This document shows positions 34,303 through 46,277 of a DNA stretch of 64,000 nt, in pieces (position 1 is the first letter of the stretch; the number at the start of each line of letters is the position of its first letter). The notes beneath the pieces were generated by a model that did not search any database, was not told where the DNA came from, and was given only the letters and a program-made list of their open reading frames with translations. This DNA comes from Punica granatum (lineage: Eukaryota > Streptophyta > Magnoliopsida > Myrtales > Lythraceae). The stretch is from contig NC_045127.1 in assembly GCF_007655135.1 (NCBI RefSeq), positions 3,162,001 to 3,226,000 of the forward strand, read 5' to 3'. A program made the position numbers and the translations under genes.

Positions 34303-37070
34303 TTAGACTTGGCGTGATGTGAACCCACAAGTGTGCATGAAATCGTAACGTACTCTGAGTTGGGTTGGGTTAAGCCTAGTCGTTACTGGGTCGGGCGAAG
34401 AAGCAGAGGAGACGGGAGGAGTGGAAGGGAGAGGGCGACTGGGCTCATATGAGGGAAGTTGGGTTGGACGAAGCCTAGTTCCAAGAATAGCTACATCCGG
34501 ACTGGGCTTAGCAGGGCTAGGGGACGCGCCTGGGGCCGAATTTGAGCTAAAGGGGCCGAAAAACTCCCCATGAATTGCTGGGCCTAAAGTATCTAAGAAC
34601 CGAATGCCAGTATTAATTGAATTAGTGGGTTGCTCCCTGCTGAACGAAAAATCAGCCTCATTGAAGCGAACATCTTGAGAAATAAAAACCTCACGATTCT
34701 CCAAGTCATAAACTTGCCAACCTTTCTTTTCAAAAGGATATCCAATAAAGATGCACCTTCTTGAATGTGGCCCAAACTTATCCTTGAAACGAGAATTATG
34801 GTGTGCATCGCAAAGACACCCAAAGACACGAATATGTTGATAATCCGATTTCTTACGGAGAAGTAGTTCAAAGGGTGTCTTGCCCGAGAGGATGCCTCGA
34901 AGGTGTGAGATTAATGATATGCGCCGCAACGAAAATACAGTCCCCTAAAAAATCAATAGGAAGAGAGACTTGAAACATTAGAGCCCGACTTACATTAAGG
35001 ATTTGACGGTGCTTGCGTTCGACTTGCCCGTTTTGTTGAGGCGTGTCGACGCAAGAAGTTTGATGGATGCACCCATTGTCTGAAAAATGGTCTTGAACGA
35101 CTCGCCTCATGAATTCCGATCCATTGTCGATGCGCACCGTTTTCACTATTCGATTGAATTGATTCTTAACCAGCTTGCAAAACTTGATAAGGAATCCTTG
35201 CATCTCTGACTTATCTCGTAGGAGATAAACCCACGCACCGTGCCTATAGTCATCCACAATTGATAAAAAAATACTGAGTACTAGAAATAAAGGAAACCTT
35301 ATAAGGTCCCTATATGTCAAAATGTATTAATTGGAATGAAAATGAAGCTTTATTTGAGCTTATTTGAAAACTGGAGCACGTCTGTTTTGCTCGGCAACAT
35401 ATGTCACAAGGCGCATTATTAGTTGAACGATGCATAAAAAGGGAATTATTCTCTAACTGAATGTGATAAGAAGGATATCCCAACCGCTTATGCCAAATAT
35501 CTTCAGCATCTGCTTTCATTGCCCGTGCTCTCCGAAATAATGAAGACACCCCCCATACCCCCCGTGAAGTTCACCCACTTCAATCGTACTCCCCGAGATG
35601 TGGTCCTGAATCAAACATAGATCAGAGATATAGTGTACACTACAATTAAGTTCCTGAAATAATTGAGCCATAGACAATAAATTGCATGTAAAATCTGGCA
35701 TGTAAAGAACATTATAAAGAACCATATGAGCTCCAAAAATAGATTTTCCCAATAAAAGTGGCTTTCATTGTGTCATTCGGGATATGAATAATCGGACCAT
35801 TATCAATGGGAGTAACATCAAATAAATTATCTAAACTACCAGTCATATGCCGTGAAACTCCCGAATCAATGATCCAATCAAGTTTTGAAGTAATGGGCAC
35901 AAAGTTCTCACCACTTAGTCGATTAACCTCACCATCATCACGTGAGACCATTGACACAAGTTGTTGTATTTGAGCCTCAGAAAGATGGGCTAGTTTGCCG
36001 AGGTTTGCAGGCTAATCCACATGGGCCTAGGCCTGGCCCGCCAAATAACCCGTTGAACTGTGCAGAGGAATCTGTTGGGTTGACAAATTGGGCCTCCATT
36101 GCCCACGAAACGATTGGACCGAACCCGTTTGAGATGAGCCGCCCAAGTGTGAGTTAAGAAATCCTCCATGATTGAGGTACCTGTACTCGAAGCCATTTCC
36201 AACCTAGTGTGGAGCAGAGGACGAAGACGCTCCAAGTTTTCCTCCCGGTCGAGACTGCCTCGACGGATTCCCTTTCGAGTTCCATTGATTCGCTTGATTA
36301 GAGGTTGGGTATCCATGGAGCCGAAAGCATGTGGCTCGATGGTGGCCATTTTGTCCACAATAGTCACAGAAAGGTCGACCCCGTGGCTTGAAATCGCCCC
36401 TGTTTGAGCCGAAATTGGGGTTACTGCCACCGGAATCGTTCGCCATTTTGGCTGCGAAACCCATTGCTTCAGAGCTTGAGTCCTTGCAATGAGTAATCGA
36501 TCGTTGAGCTTCATCGTGCACGGCCATGGAGTGAGCTCTGTTGACATTTGGCAGGGGATCCAAGCTCAGGATTTGTAACCGACTGGTGGAAAATTCGGGG
36601 TTGAGCCCAATAAGAACTGATGAACCTTCTCTTTCTCCTTGTGGGCAGTGAGTCGAACACTGGCATCACAAGTGCAGACCGGCAAATCAGGTATAAATCT
36701 AATTCGTCCCAAAGACTCTTCAAGTTTGAGTAATATTCTAAAACCGATTTCTTGTCTTGTTTGAGCAAACAAACATTGGTTTTGAGTTGATGAATTCTCG
36801 TTTCATTACCTTGTGAGACACGCTCCTTAAGATCGTCCCAGAGAATTTGGGCGTTCTTTGCCCCGGTTACAGTGTTATGCAGTTCTTCGTCTAAATGATT
36901 GAAAATCCAGGAAACGAGCATTGAATTGCACATTACCCACTTGAAGCGCAGTTTACATTGCCTGTGGTTAGGTGTTGTAATTCATGTCATTAAGTTTGCA
37001 AGAAATGAGTTGAGTCTCGGGACCATCCGAGGGAGAGAGTACATACGTTGGTGGCATCCTTGCACCAAAG
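34303..37070 (-). pseudogene. Decayed Copia gag-protease-integrase coding region
   Basis: Open segments at 36511-36933, 35990-36547, 35712-35957, 35310-35549, 34868-35320 and 34303-34929 lie in different frames and together form a broken GAG-PR-INT polyprotein. A gag N-terminal piece (LISCKLNDMNY) is readable up to about 37070. The catalytic Asp of the protease is present in the DSG motif. The integrase has its DNGSEF segment and a following PQQNG..E motif. No reverse transcriptase block (such as YVDD) is found anywhere between the last segment and the 3' LTR. Confidence 0.88.
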
Positions 37071-37259
37071 TTACTGCTATATGCATTTTCAACATCTCAA
37101 TGACTCAAGAGTGACGCTCAACTCAAAACTGGCCGGACAAGATGATACGTGGCGCTTAGTTCAGAGATTGGCAAGACGGAAGCTCGACCAAAAACAGGCC
37201 GGCAGTGAGAAAAAGAAAAGAGCTTGACGATTGCCCTCAAAATCGATGCTTTAATACCA

Positions 37260-37399
37260 TGTAAAATACCACATGGCCTATAAGCCATTGGACCCATCTC
37301 CAACCAAAAAGCTCGAACTGATAGGTTGTGATACCCAATCACTTATAAACTCGTGGATTTTTCTTTTAGTTTTTCCGTATTGGACAATATGTCTTAACA
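37260..37399 (-). repeat. 5' LTR of the Copia element
   Basis: 140 bp. On the minus strand it starts TGTTAAGACATATTG and ends TTTTACA, directly followed by the primer-binding-site variant TGGTATTAAAGC. Confidence 0.9.
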
Positions 37400-37404
37400 T
37401 GATA

Positions 37405-38997
37405 CAGCATAACCGACAACGACTAGATGATTTACGTATGTAAATGAACCTGGAAATCGGTTTCCTGGGCAGGACTTGATAAGGTAATCAGCGTCTGTTC
37501 AAAAACTTATCACTTATCAGCACGAATCACCGCCCTATCCAATATTCCAAGACAATCTATGAGGCTAGCTATGACAAAAGGTCAACTTGCTTCAGCACAA
37601 ACTTGCTTCAGCGCAATCGTTTCCAGGACAGCGCTTTCCATCTGGGGACTCCTCTCGGTCAATTTGGGATTTCGCATCAGCCTTCACCAAAATTCCTTGA
37701 TTCTCATCCTCCAACAATTCCGGCTACCAGCCTACCGCTGTTTTATGGTTTTAGACACTTTACCTGCGAATAAAGTCGGGATATCAGCGTTAGGACCCCA
37801 AACTGGCATGCCCATTTGAATCATCTCCATTGTTAATAAAATTTTCGGGGAGAAACAATCTATTTCCAGCTGATAGCAGCAGGAGTCGAGCAAATATGGA
37901 GTTGACTGTTTCTAATTCTAACTAACTCAATTGTGGAAGCTTGCAAGCATCAAACCAACCAATTCCTCAGACTTGACTCTTTCGAACAAAACAGCAATGT
38001 GAAAGGAACATGGGGATCCGTAGTTTGCGCTAAATCCAATTATCAACTCCAGAATTAGTATAAAGTAATACGTCAATTTTATGAAGGCAATTGCAAAGCA
38101 TATCAAGGCTACGACATGAGGAGATGACGACTCAGCTGATACAAGTCTTTCTTTAATGATTCTTCGGTTCACAGTCAAGTATCTTATTATATTTCAATAA
38201 TGAATTCCGGCTACCGCTTTCAGCAATGGCTACTGGAACAATTCCCTTATTATATGAAGGGAATTCTCCTGCTTTCCCGTAAGCAGTTCTCTGAATATTC
38301 CCTGCGACAAGATTCATCAACCGAGAGAGAGACTCCAGGTTAACAACTATCCCCCTCTATATGAGCCTTTTCCTGGTACATACTGTTCAACATAATTCTT
38401 CAGGAGAAATTAGGGGTTTTCAGGGCAACCCCAGAAGGCAGAAATTGGTGAAGGAAGCTCAGCCCATCGGTTTCTGATTTCCAGATCTTATATATATATA
38501 TATATATATATTCTTTTATCCATGACGTTTTTTGCCCTTTTCTGTTATCTGTGCACTCTGTTTTTTGTTCTGTTCTGCACTAGAGACTATCATGTCAGTG
38601 ATCTGTTGAATGCGATTAATTTTCTTAGGAATGGCTGTAGCGTGTCTTCTTATATAACTTCACTGAATTTCCATTCAAAACCTTAATTTTTTCAATTATA
38701 CAGTAAAAACAAAGATATAGTTTTGGGATTCTTTAATTCTTTAACCCCATTTCATTCCCCAGGCTTTGCATTTTAGTTTGTGGCATACATCGGAAAGTCG
38801 AGTTACAGTAGGCTTAGGCACATACGACCACTTTAGTGAGAATGATCTTAGAAGTTTTGAATGAGGGATTCAACTAGCTATTGCCTACATTGACTTGTAC
38901 CAATATCATCTTTGAGGTTATTAGCCTCTAAAAAGCTGTACTCTCATTGCTTGCTCAAATGTTTAGCTCAACAAAATAAATCGGCGATTTGGAAAAG
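37405..38997. other. Spacer of the CAP-DUF247 unit (copy B)
   Basis: Continuation of the duplicated unit after the Copia insertion. It aligns with 24780-26320 (copy A) and partly with 40980-41850 (copy C), for example GGATCCGTAGTTTGC at 38012 and 41205. The final 150 bp before DUF247-B are nearly identical to those before DUF247-A. No gene is seen. An (AT)n tract lies at 38490-38511. Confidence 0.7.
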
Positions 38998-40715
38998 ATG
39001 GCGCGAGGATCAAAGAGCAAGAGGAATCCTAGGAATCTCAGGACGGTGAATTCTGACAAGAAGCAAGAGGAAGACAAACCCCCAGCTTGGGTAATCGACA
39101 TCAACCGCCGCCTTGGAGAAGGTCATACCTACGATGCGGGGAGGTCTTGGACCATCTACAGGGTCCCAAGCAATCTCCGTGAAGTGCACAAGAGTGCTTT
39201 TGTCCCAAAAATCATATCTATTGGACCTTTTCATTTTGGGGATCCAAGGTTGCAGGCAATGGAGGAGCACAAGATGCGTTGTTTGGTGCGGCTTTTAGGA
39301 GGCAAGTTCGAAGAAGATGGAGGGAGAGGGCCGGATCAAGAGGAAATGCCTCGCAAGACCATAAACCTTGAGAATCTCGTGAAATCAATGAAATTGGTAC
39401 AGCAGAAAACAAGGGCATGCTACTCGGAGTTTTTCGATATCCCAAGCGATGATTTTGTGCAGATGATGGTCATTGATGGTTGCTTCGTGGTTGAAATATT
39501 GCGCCATTTTTACAAGTTCGACAAGCAGGTGAGTACGTTAATGCTGTAAACTTGCCCTACTGTAGCTGTTTTAGGTTGCAGGAGGCAGGAAATCACAAGG
39601 TTTGCCTTCTACCCTAAAGAATGAGGAAAAGAAAAGGAAAAAATTCATTAAATTGCAGTTTAGATGTTTTAATGACACATCTTCTGAAGTGCAATTTTAG
39701 TAAATTTTCCCCTTCTTTTCTTCTTTTATTGCCACTATGACATTTTCCTAGAAGCAGTGAGGCTATAATAAAGGACATAACATACTTATCTCTGCCTAAT
39801 TATATCCAACAGGAGATTATTGCTGATCCTATACTTGAAACTCGATGGATGCTCAGAACCCTTCAGCGTGATCTCTTAATGCTCGAGAACCAACTTCCCT
39901 TTTTCGTCCTCGAAGAAATCTTCAAACTCACGAGCACTGATCAGGAAGAACCCTCACTTCCAGTACTCACAGTAACCTTCTTCAACCCACTTCTTCCGAG
40001 AGAAGATGTAGCTGCCAAGCTCGACAAAGAAGAAGAGTATGATCACCTCCTCGATGTTTTCCGCGCTACTTTCCTCTCAGCAGTCAGGGCAAGAGTGAAA
40101 TCCCACGGGTGGTCCTCACACAACTTAAGCATGCCTGCATCTCAAGACGTACAGTTAATCCACTGCGCAGTTGAACTGACAGAGGCTGGGCTTAAGATCC
40201 GAAAACGAGAGAATTGTGACTTGCTGGACATCAGTTACAGCGACAGAGTTCTCAAGATTCCTCCATTATATATCGATGACAACACTGTCCCCATGTTCTT
40301 CAATTTTGTAGCCTTCGAGCAGTGTGACAAGGAGGCAAAGCCCTTCTTCACCAACTTCTTCATATTCCTTGACAGCTTAATCTACTCCAAGCTTGACATT
40401 CAGATCCTCCACAGAGAAGGAATCATCAACCACGTTCTTGGGAGTGACAAGGGTGTGGCGATTCTGATAAATACACTGGGGAGGCAGATTGTCTACGACC
40501 CAGGCCAAAATTACTTGTCGGTTGAGATGAAGGAGGTGAACCATCGTTGCAAGGTTTATTATGAGAGCAGATTGCAGAACTGGTGGAGGAACCTAGTAAA
40601 GAACTACTTCAACAACCCATGGTCGCTCGTATCTCTGATAGCAGCTATATCCCTATTGATTCTGACATTTCTCCAAACCTTCTACACTATGTATCCTTAC
40701 TATGAACAAGAATAA
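38998..40715 (+). CDS. DUF247-B: DUF247 membrane-anchored protein
   Basis: Exon 1, 38998-39528, ends CAG/GTGAGT. A 284-bp intron ends CAACAG, and exon 2 is 39813-40715; the join is phase 0 (1434 nt, 477 aa, normal for the family). The start MARGSKSKRNPRN is followed by a charged head, then DUF247 blocks: SWTIYRVPSNLREV, IISIGPFHFG, MEEHKMRCLVRLLGG, DGCFVVEILRHF, LQRDLLMLENQLPFFVLEE and REGIINHVLGSDKGV. A single C-terminal membrane segment (LVSLIAAISLLILTFLQTF) is followed by YPYYEQE. No cleavable signal peptide is seen, so it is probably a tail-anchored protein. It is the only DUF247 copy here without an obvious lesion and serves as reference for the others. The family's biochemical role is unknown; links to recognition (grass self-incompatibility, defence) are known only for some members. 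Confidence 0.93.
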
Positions 40716-41856
40716 TTTTACTTGAATGAATTCTTCCAAAAAAAATTTCAATAATTTCTGGTTTGCTTGGGGCTCGTCGAGATTATTGAATTTTTCTGAA
40801 GGGGCTGTATAATGTTCAGTGTCAAATTTATCGTAATTCTCTAACTTTTATTCTGTTTTGGGTTTTGTTGCCAACCTCTACAGCGAGGGAGATAGAGAGT
40901 GTGATAATAGCAGAGAAGACAAGACCATAAAGCCTCTCAGAAAAGTGTGCTCGATGTTTGAATTTTGCATCAACAGAGCCCCATTACCATTGGCTTTTTA
41001 AGATTTTCAGGGAGAAATAATCTATTTCCGGCTAACATCGCCAGGAGTTTGAGCATATATACATACATATATATGGAGCTGTTGGTTTCTAACTCTTAAC
41101 TAATTACTCGATTTTGGAAGCTTGGAAGCATGAACTAACCAATTAGTTCCTTGGACTGACTCAATCAGACAAGATTAAACAGCAAATGTGAAGAAGGAAC
41201 GCGGGGATCCGTAGTTTGCTTTAAATCCAGTCAACCCCAATCTTAGTATAAAATAGTACATCAATGCTGTAAGAAGGCAATGACAAAGCTTTTAAGGAGA
41301 CAAAGACTCAGCAGTTACAAGTCTCTTTTTAATACCTCTTAGGTTGACGGTCGATGTTTCAATGCCGATCGATCGAACTTCCTGCAGCTATATAATGAAG
41401 GGAATCCTCCTGCTTTCCATTAGCACTTTGTCCCGAATATCGCCCTCTATTTTTTCAGGGCAACCCCACGAAGCAGAAAAATTAATCCATCAGTTTCTTA
41501 TTTCCAAAATCTTAAAATCGTCCTTAATTTATCCACAACGTTTTTGCCCTTCAATTTTCTGTAATCTGTGGACTCGACCCTATGTTTTAGTTCTAATTAA
41601 TCTGCAGTAAAGCCTGTCAATATATCAGTAATCTTTTGAATGTGATTTCTTGTGCTGGGTTACGAACGGCTGTAGTGTGGCTTTCTTATATATATATATA
41701 TAACTTCACCAACTTTGCGATTCCAAACCTTAATGGGCTGTTGGGTTGGGCGGAGTCCAGATTCGGTCCCGGCCCAATTCCGCCGGAATTAAAATGCCCA
41801 TGTTTGGGTACAATTTGGGCTCCGAATTGCAATTCTAACTCCTCTCCTATTCTGTG
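40716..41856. other. Spacer between DUF247-B and DUF247-C
   Basis: It starts with the DUF247-B 3' untranslated region. From about 41030 it repeats the upstream flank of the duplicated unit. Around 41735-41855 a block rich in GGGC/GCCC words replaces the region that encodes the N terminus in the other DUF247 copies. It ends TCTGTGCAG, which looks like a splice acceptor. Confidence 0.65.
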
Positions 41857-43350
41857 CAGGGTCCCAAACAATCTCCGGGAAGCGTATCCCAGAATTTTTA
41901 CCCCAACATTAATATCCATTGGCCCCTTTCATATTGGAGATCCAAAGTTCCAGGTCTGGGAGATGCGTAAGTCTAATAAATTGGGGGAACTTTTGAGAGA
42001 CAAGTTCAAAGCAAATGATGAGAGTGGGCTCGAACTACTCCGCAAGACCGTGAACAATCTTGTGAAATCGACGGAATTGTTGGAGCAGGAAACAAGGGCA
42101 AGTTACTAGGAGACATTCAATAATATCACAAGTGCTGAGTTTGTGAAGATGATGGTCACTGATGGTTGCCTCGTGGTTGAAATGTTGCGCGAGTCATACG
42201 CGGAGGTGAGTACGTTTATATGCTGTAAGTAACCTTGCGCCCCGATCTTCTAGCTGTCTGTCTTAGCTGGCAGGAGGCAGCAAGTTTAATTGCAAGGTTT
42301 GCCTTCTACCTAGCTAGCATGAAAATTTTCCGCTTCTTTTCTTGTTTTGATTATTTCCAGTAGATCATTTTCCCAGCTTGAAGCAGCCAGATACAGGCTA
42401 GGACGACATAACACTGTCTCATCTCTGCATATATAATTATGTCCAACGGGGGACTTTGGATGATATTATCTATAGAGATGGACTGACCCAAACACTCCGG
42501 CATGATCTCGTAATGCTCGAGAACCAACTTCCCTTTTTCGTCCTCGGAAAACTCTTCCAACTCACGAGCACCGACCAGGAAGAACCTCACTTTTAGAACT
42601 CACACTAACCTTCTTCAACCCACTTCTCCCTAGAGAAGATATAGCTGCCGAGGTCAGCAAATTAGAAAAGCGGAAACCGGATTTCTATGATCACCTCCTC
42701 GATGTCTTCCGCACCACCTTCGTCTCATCAGGTGTCAGCCACAAAGGGCAAGATGTCGAGTTGGCATCATACCGCATTAATATACCCGCATCCAAAGCCA
42801 TATGGACAACCCAGTACTGCGCAGTCGAGCTGAAAGAGGCTGGAGTTAAGATCCAAAAAGGAGACGACTGTGACTTGCTAAACATCAGTTACAGCAGTGA
42901 CAACGGTGTTCTCAAGATGATGACACTGTCCCCTTATTCTTCAATTTTGTAGCCTTTGAGCAGAGCCACAAGGGGCGAAAACCCTTCTTTACCAACTTCT
43001 TCATATTCCTCAACGGCTTAATCCATTCCAAGCTTGACATTCAGATACTCCGCAGAGAAGGAATCGTCCAACACTTTCTCAGGAGTGACGAGGAAGCAGC
43101 CGATCTGACAAATGCACTGGCGAAACGGATTGACTATAGCCCGGGGGAAGGTTACTCGATGAAAGAGACGGAGGAGGTGAACCGTCGTTGCAAGGATTAC
43201 TTTGAGAGCAAATGGGTGATCTGGAGGAAGAACCTAGTCGGGGCCTACTTCAGCAGCCCATGGTCGTTCATATCTCTGCTGGCAGCTACTTCCCTATTGA
43301 TTCTGACATTTCTCCAGACCTTCTACACCATGTATACTTATTATGAGTAA
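41857..43350 (+). pseudogene. DUF247-C: DUF247 pseudogene
   Basis: Homology to DUF247-B starts within the YRVPxNLRE block (41860) and runs to a TAA at about 43350 with the C-terminal anchor (LLAATSLLILTFLQTF) intact. The first 60 or so codons are replaced by unrelated DNA. Lesions: TCG to TAG (in-frame stop 42107-42109), the exon 2 acceptor CAG changed to CGG (about 42447), a stop and frameshift at about 42590-42600, and another frameshift near 42915 before NFVAFEQ resumes. Exon 1 still has its GTGAGTACG donor (about 42206). Sequence between lesions is well kept, so inactivation is not ancient. Confidence 0.92.
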
Positions 43351-44030
43351 TAATAATTTACTTCAATGAATCCTTCCAGTGAAACTTCAATACTTTATGG
43401 TTTTTCAGGGCTCGACAAAGTTTCTTCGATTTTTATGACCAGGTTGTATGATCAATAATGTTCAGGATGTAATTTATTGTAATTCTGAACTTTCATTCTG
43501 TTTTGGGTTTTATTTCAACATGGCCGTGTTTTTTTTTTTTTTTTTACTTTGGATGAACTATGTTATGTCGCCAAGCGCAGCAACATGGCTGTGTTTTTAA
43601 TGCATTGAAGAGAGCCAGTGCTGATAGTTCAACTAGAAGTTTCCAGAACGAAAAATAACCAAATACGAAATATGCCACAAGTACAAAGTCGCCAACATAG
43701 AAAGTCATCAAAATTCACGCATTATAACGAAGCCAACTTAATTATTTACTTCCTCGAATGCATCTTAATTTATTCTGCTGATGGGACGAGATCAATGTCA
43801 TGAACTGCATGCAACAATGAATCTTGATGGAAAATATGAAAACTCTATGATACATAACATCCTGGAAACGCCTCTTTGATACATACAAGTAATTATTTTT
43901 TAAAAAAAAGTTCAAGTAAATTACTTATGACTCAAGTAAATTATGTGAAAACAAGTAACTTACTTGATCAAGTAATTTACTTGAAAAACATGCTATCATA
44001 TCATATCATATATATATATATATATATATA
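43351..44030. other. Spacer after DUF247-C
   Basis: It begins with a 3' untranslated-like stretch shared with the other DUF247 copies. From about 43880 to 43990 CAAGTAA/TTACTTG words are repeated in both orientations. It ends in an (AT)n tract (44008-44031). No gene is seen. Confidence 0.55.
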
Positions 44031-44035
44031 TGATA

Positions 44036-44575
44036 GCTCTTTTTCTATTTTAGTCATAAACTTTTTTTTTGCTGGATTTCGTCCTCAATCTTTTTCGCGC
44101 GGTATGAGTTCGGTTATTCCGTCCAAAATTCCGTCCATTTTCCTTAACATGTATATTCGTCAAATGAGAATGTGTCACACACACGGTTACTCTAAACCAG
44201 TTGTTATAAAGCGAATCCGATTCTTTTTTTAATCAAATTCGTAAATCAGACTAAGATATTTTCGATTTTTTTAGGATTTCAGCCATCGCTTCTCTTTCCG
44301 TCTCACGCATTGACATATGGCTGGAATCATAAAAGAACAAAAAATATCTTAGTCTGATTTATAGGTCCGATTAAAAAAAGAATCGGATTTGCTCTATAAC
44401 AATCGTTTAGAGTAGCAGTGATATGAATATCGCGCACGTGGTGTACTCTCATTTGACGAATATACATGTCAGGAAAAATGGACGGAAGGACCAAACTCAT
44501 ACCGCGCGGAAAAGATTGAGGAAGAAATCCAACCAAAGAAAGGGTTAGGACTAAGATAGAAAAATAGCTAAAAAT
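44036..44575. mobile_element. Foldback element with long inverted arms
   Basis: Left arm (about 44036-44265) and right arm (about 44340-44575) are inverted copies. AGTCATAAAC..TTTTTTGCTGG, CGCGCGGTATGAGTT and AAATGAGAATGTG on the left match CCAGCAAA-like, AACTCATACCGCGCG and ACTCTCATTTG on the right. Arms of about 230 bp enclose a spacer of about 75 bp. No coding capacity. The arms have diverged, so the element is not recent. Flanking (AT)n DNA hides any target-site duplication. Confidence 0.8.
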
Positions 44576-44639
44576 TAAGGACCAAATTTGACATTTTCCC
44601 AATATATATATATATATATATTATACCCCCACAATCTAC

Positions 44640-44990
44640 TCTCTCTCTCTCTATCAGGAAAAAAAGAAAAAGGAAAAAAGGTTGAGAAGTCCTCGGAAGA
44701 TTTCATTCAGCATGCAGCTCCCTATACTGCCATCCCCAGTGAAGCAGCAAGATCTCTCAGTCTAGTGAAGCTATATATGCAACTGGATCAGTAGTTCGAA
44801 GCGGCCTCGGACCGATTAGCAGCTCAGCGCAACGTTCGGGCATTCCCCATGGCAGTACCTGAACCAACCTTACTACGTTGAAGAAATGGAGGGATGATGT
44901 CGACCCCGAAGTCCGAGAAGGCGGACCTAATCATGTCCCGAGCCTGACCCATATTCCAATGTATGATCTCCATTGTTCGATGACATACGT
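44640..44990. other. Spacer before CAP-D
   Basis: A (CT)n run at 44638-44654 is followed by a purine-rich stretch. No gene seen. From about 44985 the sequence matches the region upstream of CAP-A. Confidence 0.5.
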
Positions 44991-45225
44991 TTTAAGCCAA
45001 TTCAATAAGGATGGATAAATTAGAAGAAATTAATTGCAAATTTTCACTTCATTATTCTTTCCATTATCCTCTCATTAAATTTATTTCCCCCCCTGACATC
45101 TCTAACTTCTTTAATTTTTTTGTTTTTTCCAATTTTTCCAAATAAAGCAATTGACAAATAGTGGAAGAACATCAACAGTTCTGCCACTCTGGAACTCTCA
45201 AGGGATAGCTTGTTCCATCTCTTCA

Positions 45226-45251
45226 AATATATATATATATATATATATATT
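45226..45251. repeat. (AT)n microsatellite
   Basis: Pure AT tract upstream of CAP-D. The corresponding CAP-A flank lacks an expanded tract. Confidence 0.95.
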
Positions 45252-45289
45252 GTAATTTATTATTTTATTATAATTTTTGCTCCATGAGT

Positions 45290-45868
45290 TTAGCTGGCAG
45301 CCTGGCACTAAAAAATTCATTGTTTTGCAATTCAAACTTAAACTCCAACCCAAAAACCATCTCACCTCCTCTCTTGTTGCCCATTTCTCTCTTCCCTCCC
45401 ACACAACTGAGCCAAATCTTCCCGAGCTGACGATCTCTGCGGGCCAACTTTACTGCTGTGATAACACAGTTTGATCTGACCCCACAACACTGTTCGATCA
45501 GCACATGGCCTCTCGCATCTCAAATGGAGCCCCATGATCACTCGCAAACTGTGCAAGTGGTAAGCAACTGAGTCATCTATAGAAACGCACAGTTGAGAAC
45601 CTCTTCTGGGGCAGCGGCGAGAGGTGGAAGCCAGCTGATGCAGTGGCAGCATCGGCCGCCAAAGGAGCGCACTACGACTACCGGACTAACTCCTGCAAGT
45701 CAGGATCCGACTGTTTGCATTACATACACGCAACTTGCATGGAAGAATACACTGGAGGTGGGTCGTGCCCAGATCGTGTGCAACTGTGGGGACACCTTCA
45801 TTGCCTGCGAGCACTATCCTCATGAAAATGTCATCGGCGTAAAGCCTGATAAAGTTAACACCCTCTAA
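45290..45868 (+). pseudogene. CAP-D: CAP/PR-1-like pseudogene
   Basis: Aligned with CAP-A, the TATA box is lost, and a deletion removes the start codon and most of the signal peptide (ACCATCTCACCTCC joins almost directly to the leader). The exon 1 end and GTAAGC donor survive at about 45560. The first part of exon 2 is deleted up to ENLFWGSGERW (45595). A 4-bp insertion after CATTAC (45720) shifts frame just before the CAP1 signature. The TGCGAG codons of the CAP2 region and the NVIG ending remain, followed by a stop at 45866-45868. No start is available, so the locus cannot encode a secreted CAP protein. Confidence 0.9.
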
Positions 45869-46277
45869 TGGATAGGGTAATCACAAATGCAGATTATTCC
45901 GAGTTTCATATAGATGTGAAAACTCACATGACCCAACTACTCTAATCATTACAGCCAACAAAAAATTCTTCATTATGTGAGACGCTGAATATGCAGATTC
46001 GAGCTTATGATTTCCATTGTAGGTTAAGGACAACAGTTGAATCAAGAAGTGGCCCAAACAACAGATACTTCTACTACAGATTCAAATTTACACAGTTTCA
46101 CAAGATGTACATTAATCTCCCCAATCTGACATGGAACTGCCAAAACCCAAACCGTTGATACAGCATTACCGACGATGACTAGAGATTTACATATGTTAAT
46201 GAACCTGGAAATCTGTTTCCTGGGCAGAACTAGATAACTTTAGTCAGCCTCTATTCAGAAACTTACTACTTATCAGC

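Larger units (their letters stand above)
33934..37399 (-). mobile_element. Copia-type LTR retrotransposon lacking reverse transcriptase
   Basis: Two LTRs, 33934-34072 and 37260-37399 (139-140 bp, diverged), have TG...CA ends. The 5-bp direct repeat TGATA flanks the unit (33929-33933, 37400-37404). Next to the right LTR, GCTTTAATACCA (37248-37259) is a one- or two-base variant of the tRNA-Met primer site, so the element reads right to left. The coding remnants, in several frames, are GAG (about 36511-37070) with a CDYCGQNGHH knuckle, protease (IIDSGVSRHMTG), GAG-pre-integrase and integrase (RIDNGSEFM, QQNGQVERKHR) and the region after integrase (RCIFIGYPFEKKGW). Reverse transcriptase and RNase H are absent; coding sequence stops at about 34300. 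Total length is 3.47 kb against about 5 kb for complete elements. Confidence 0.92.
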
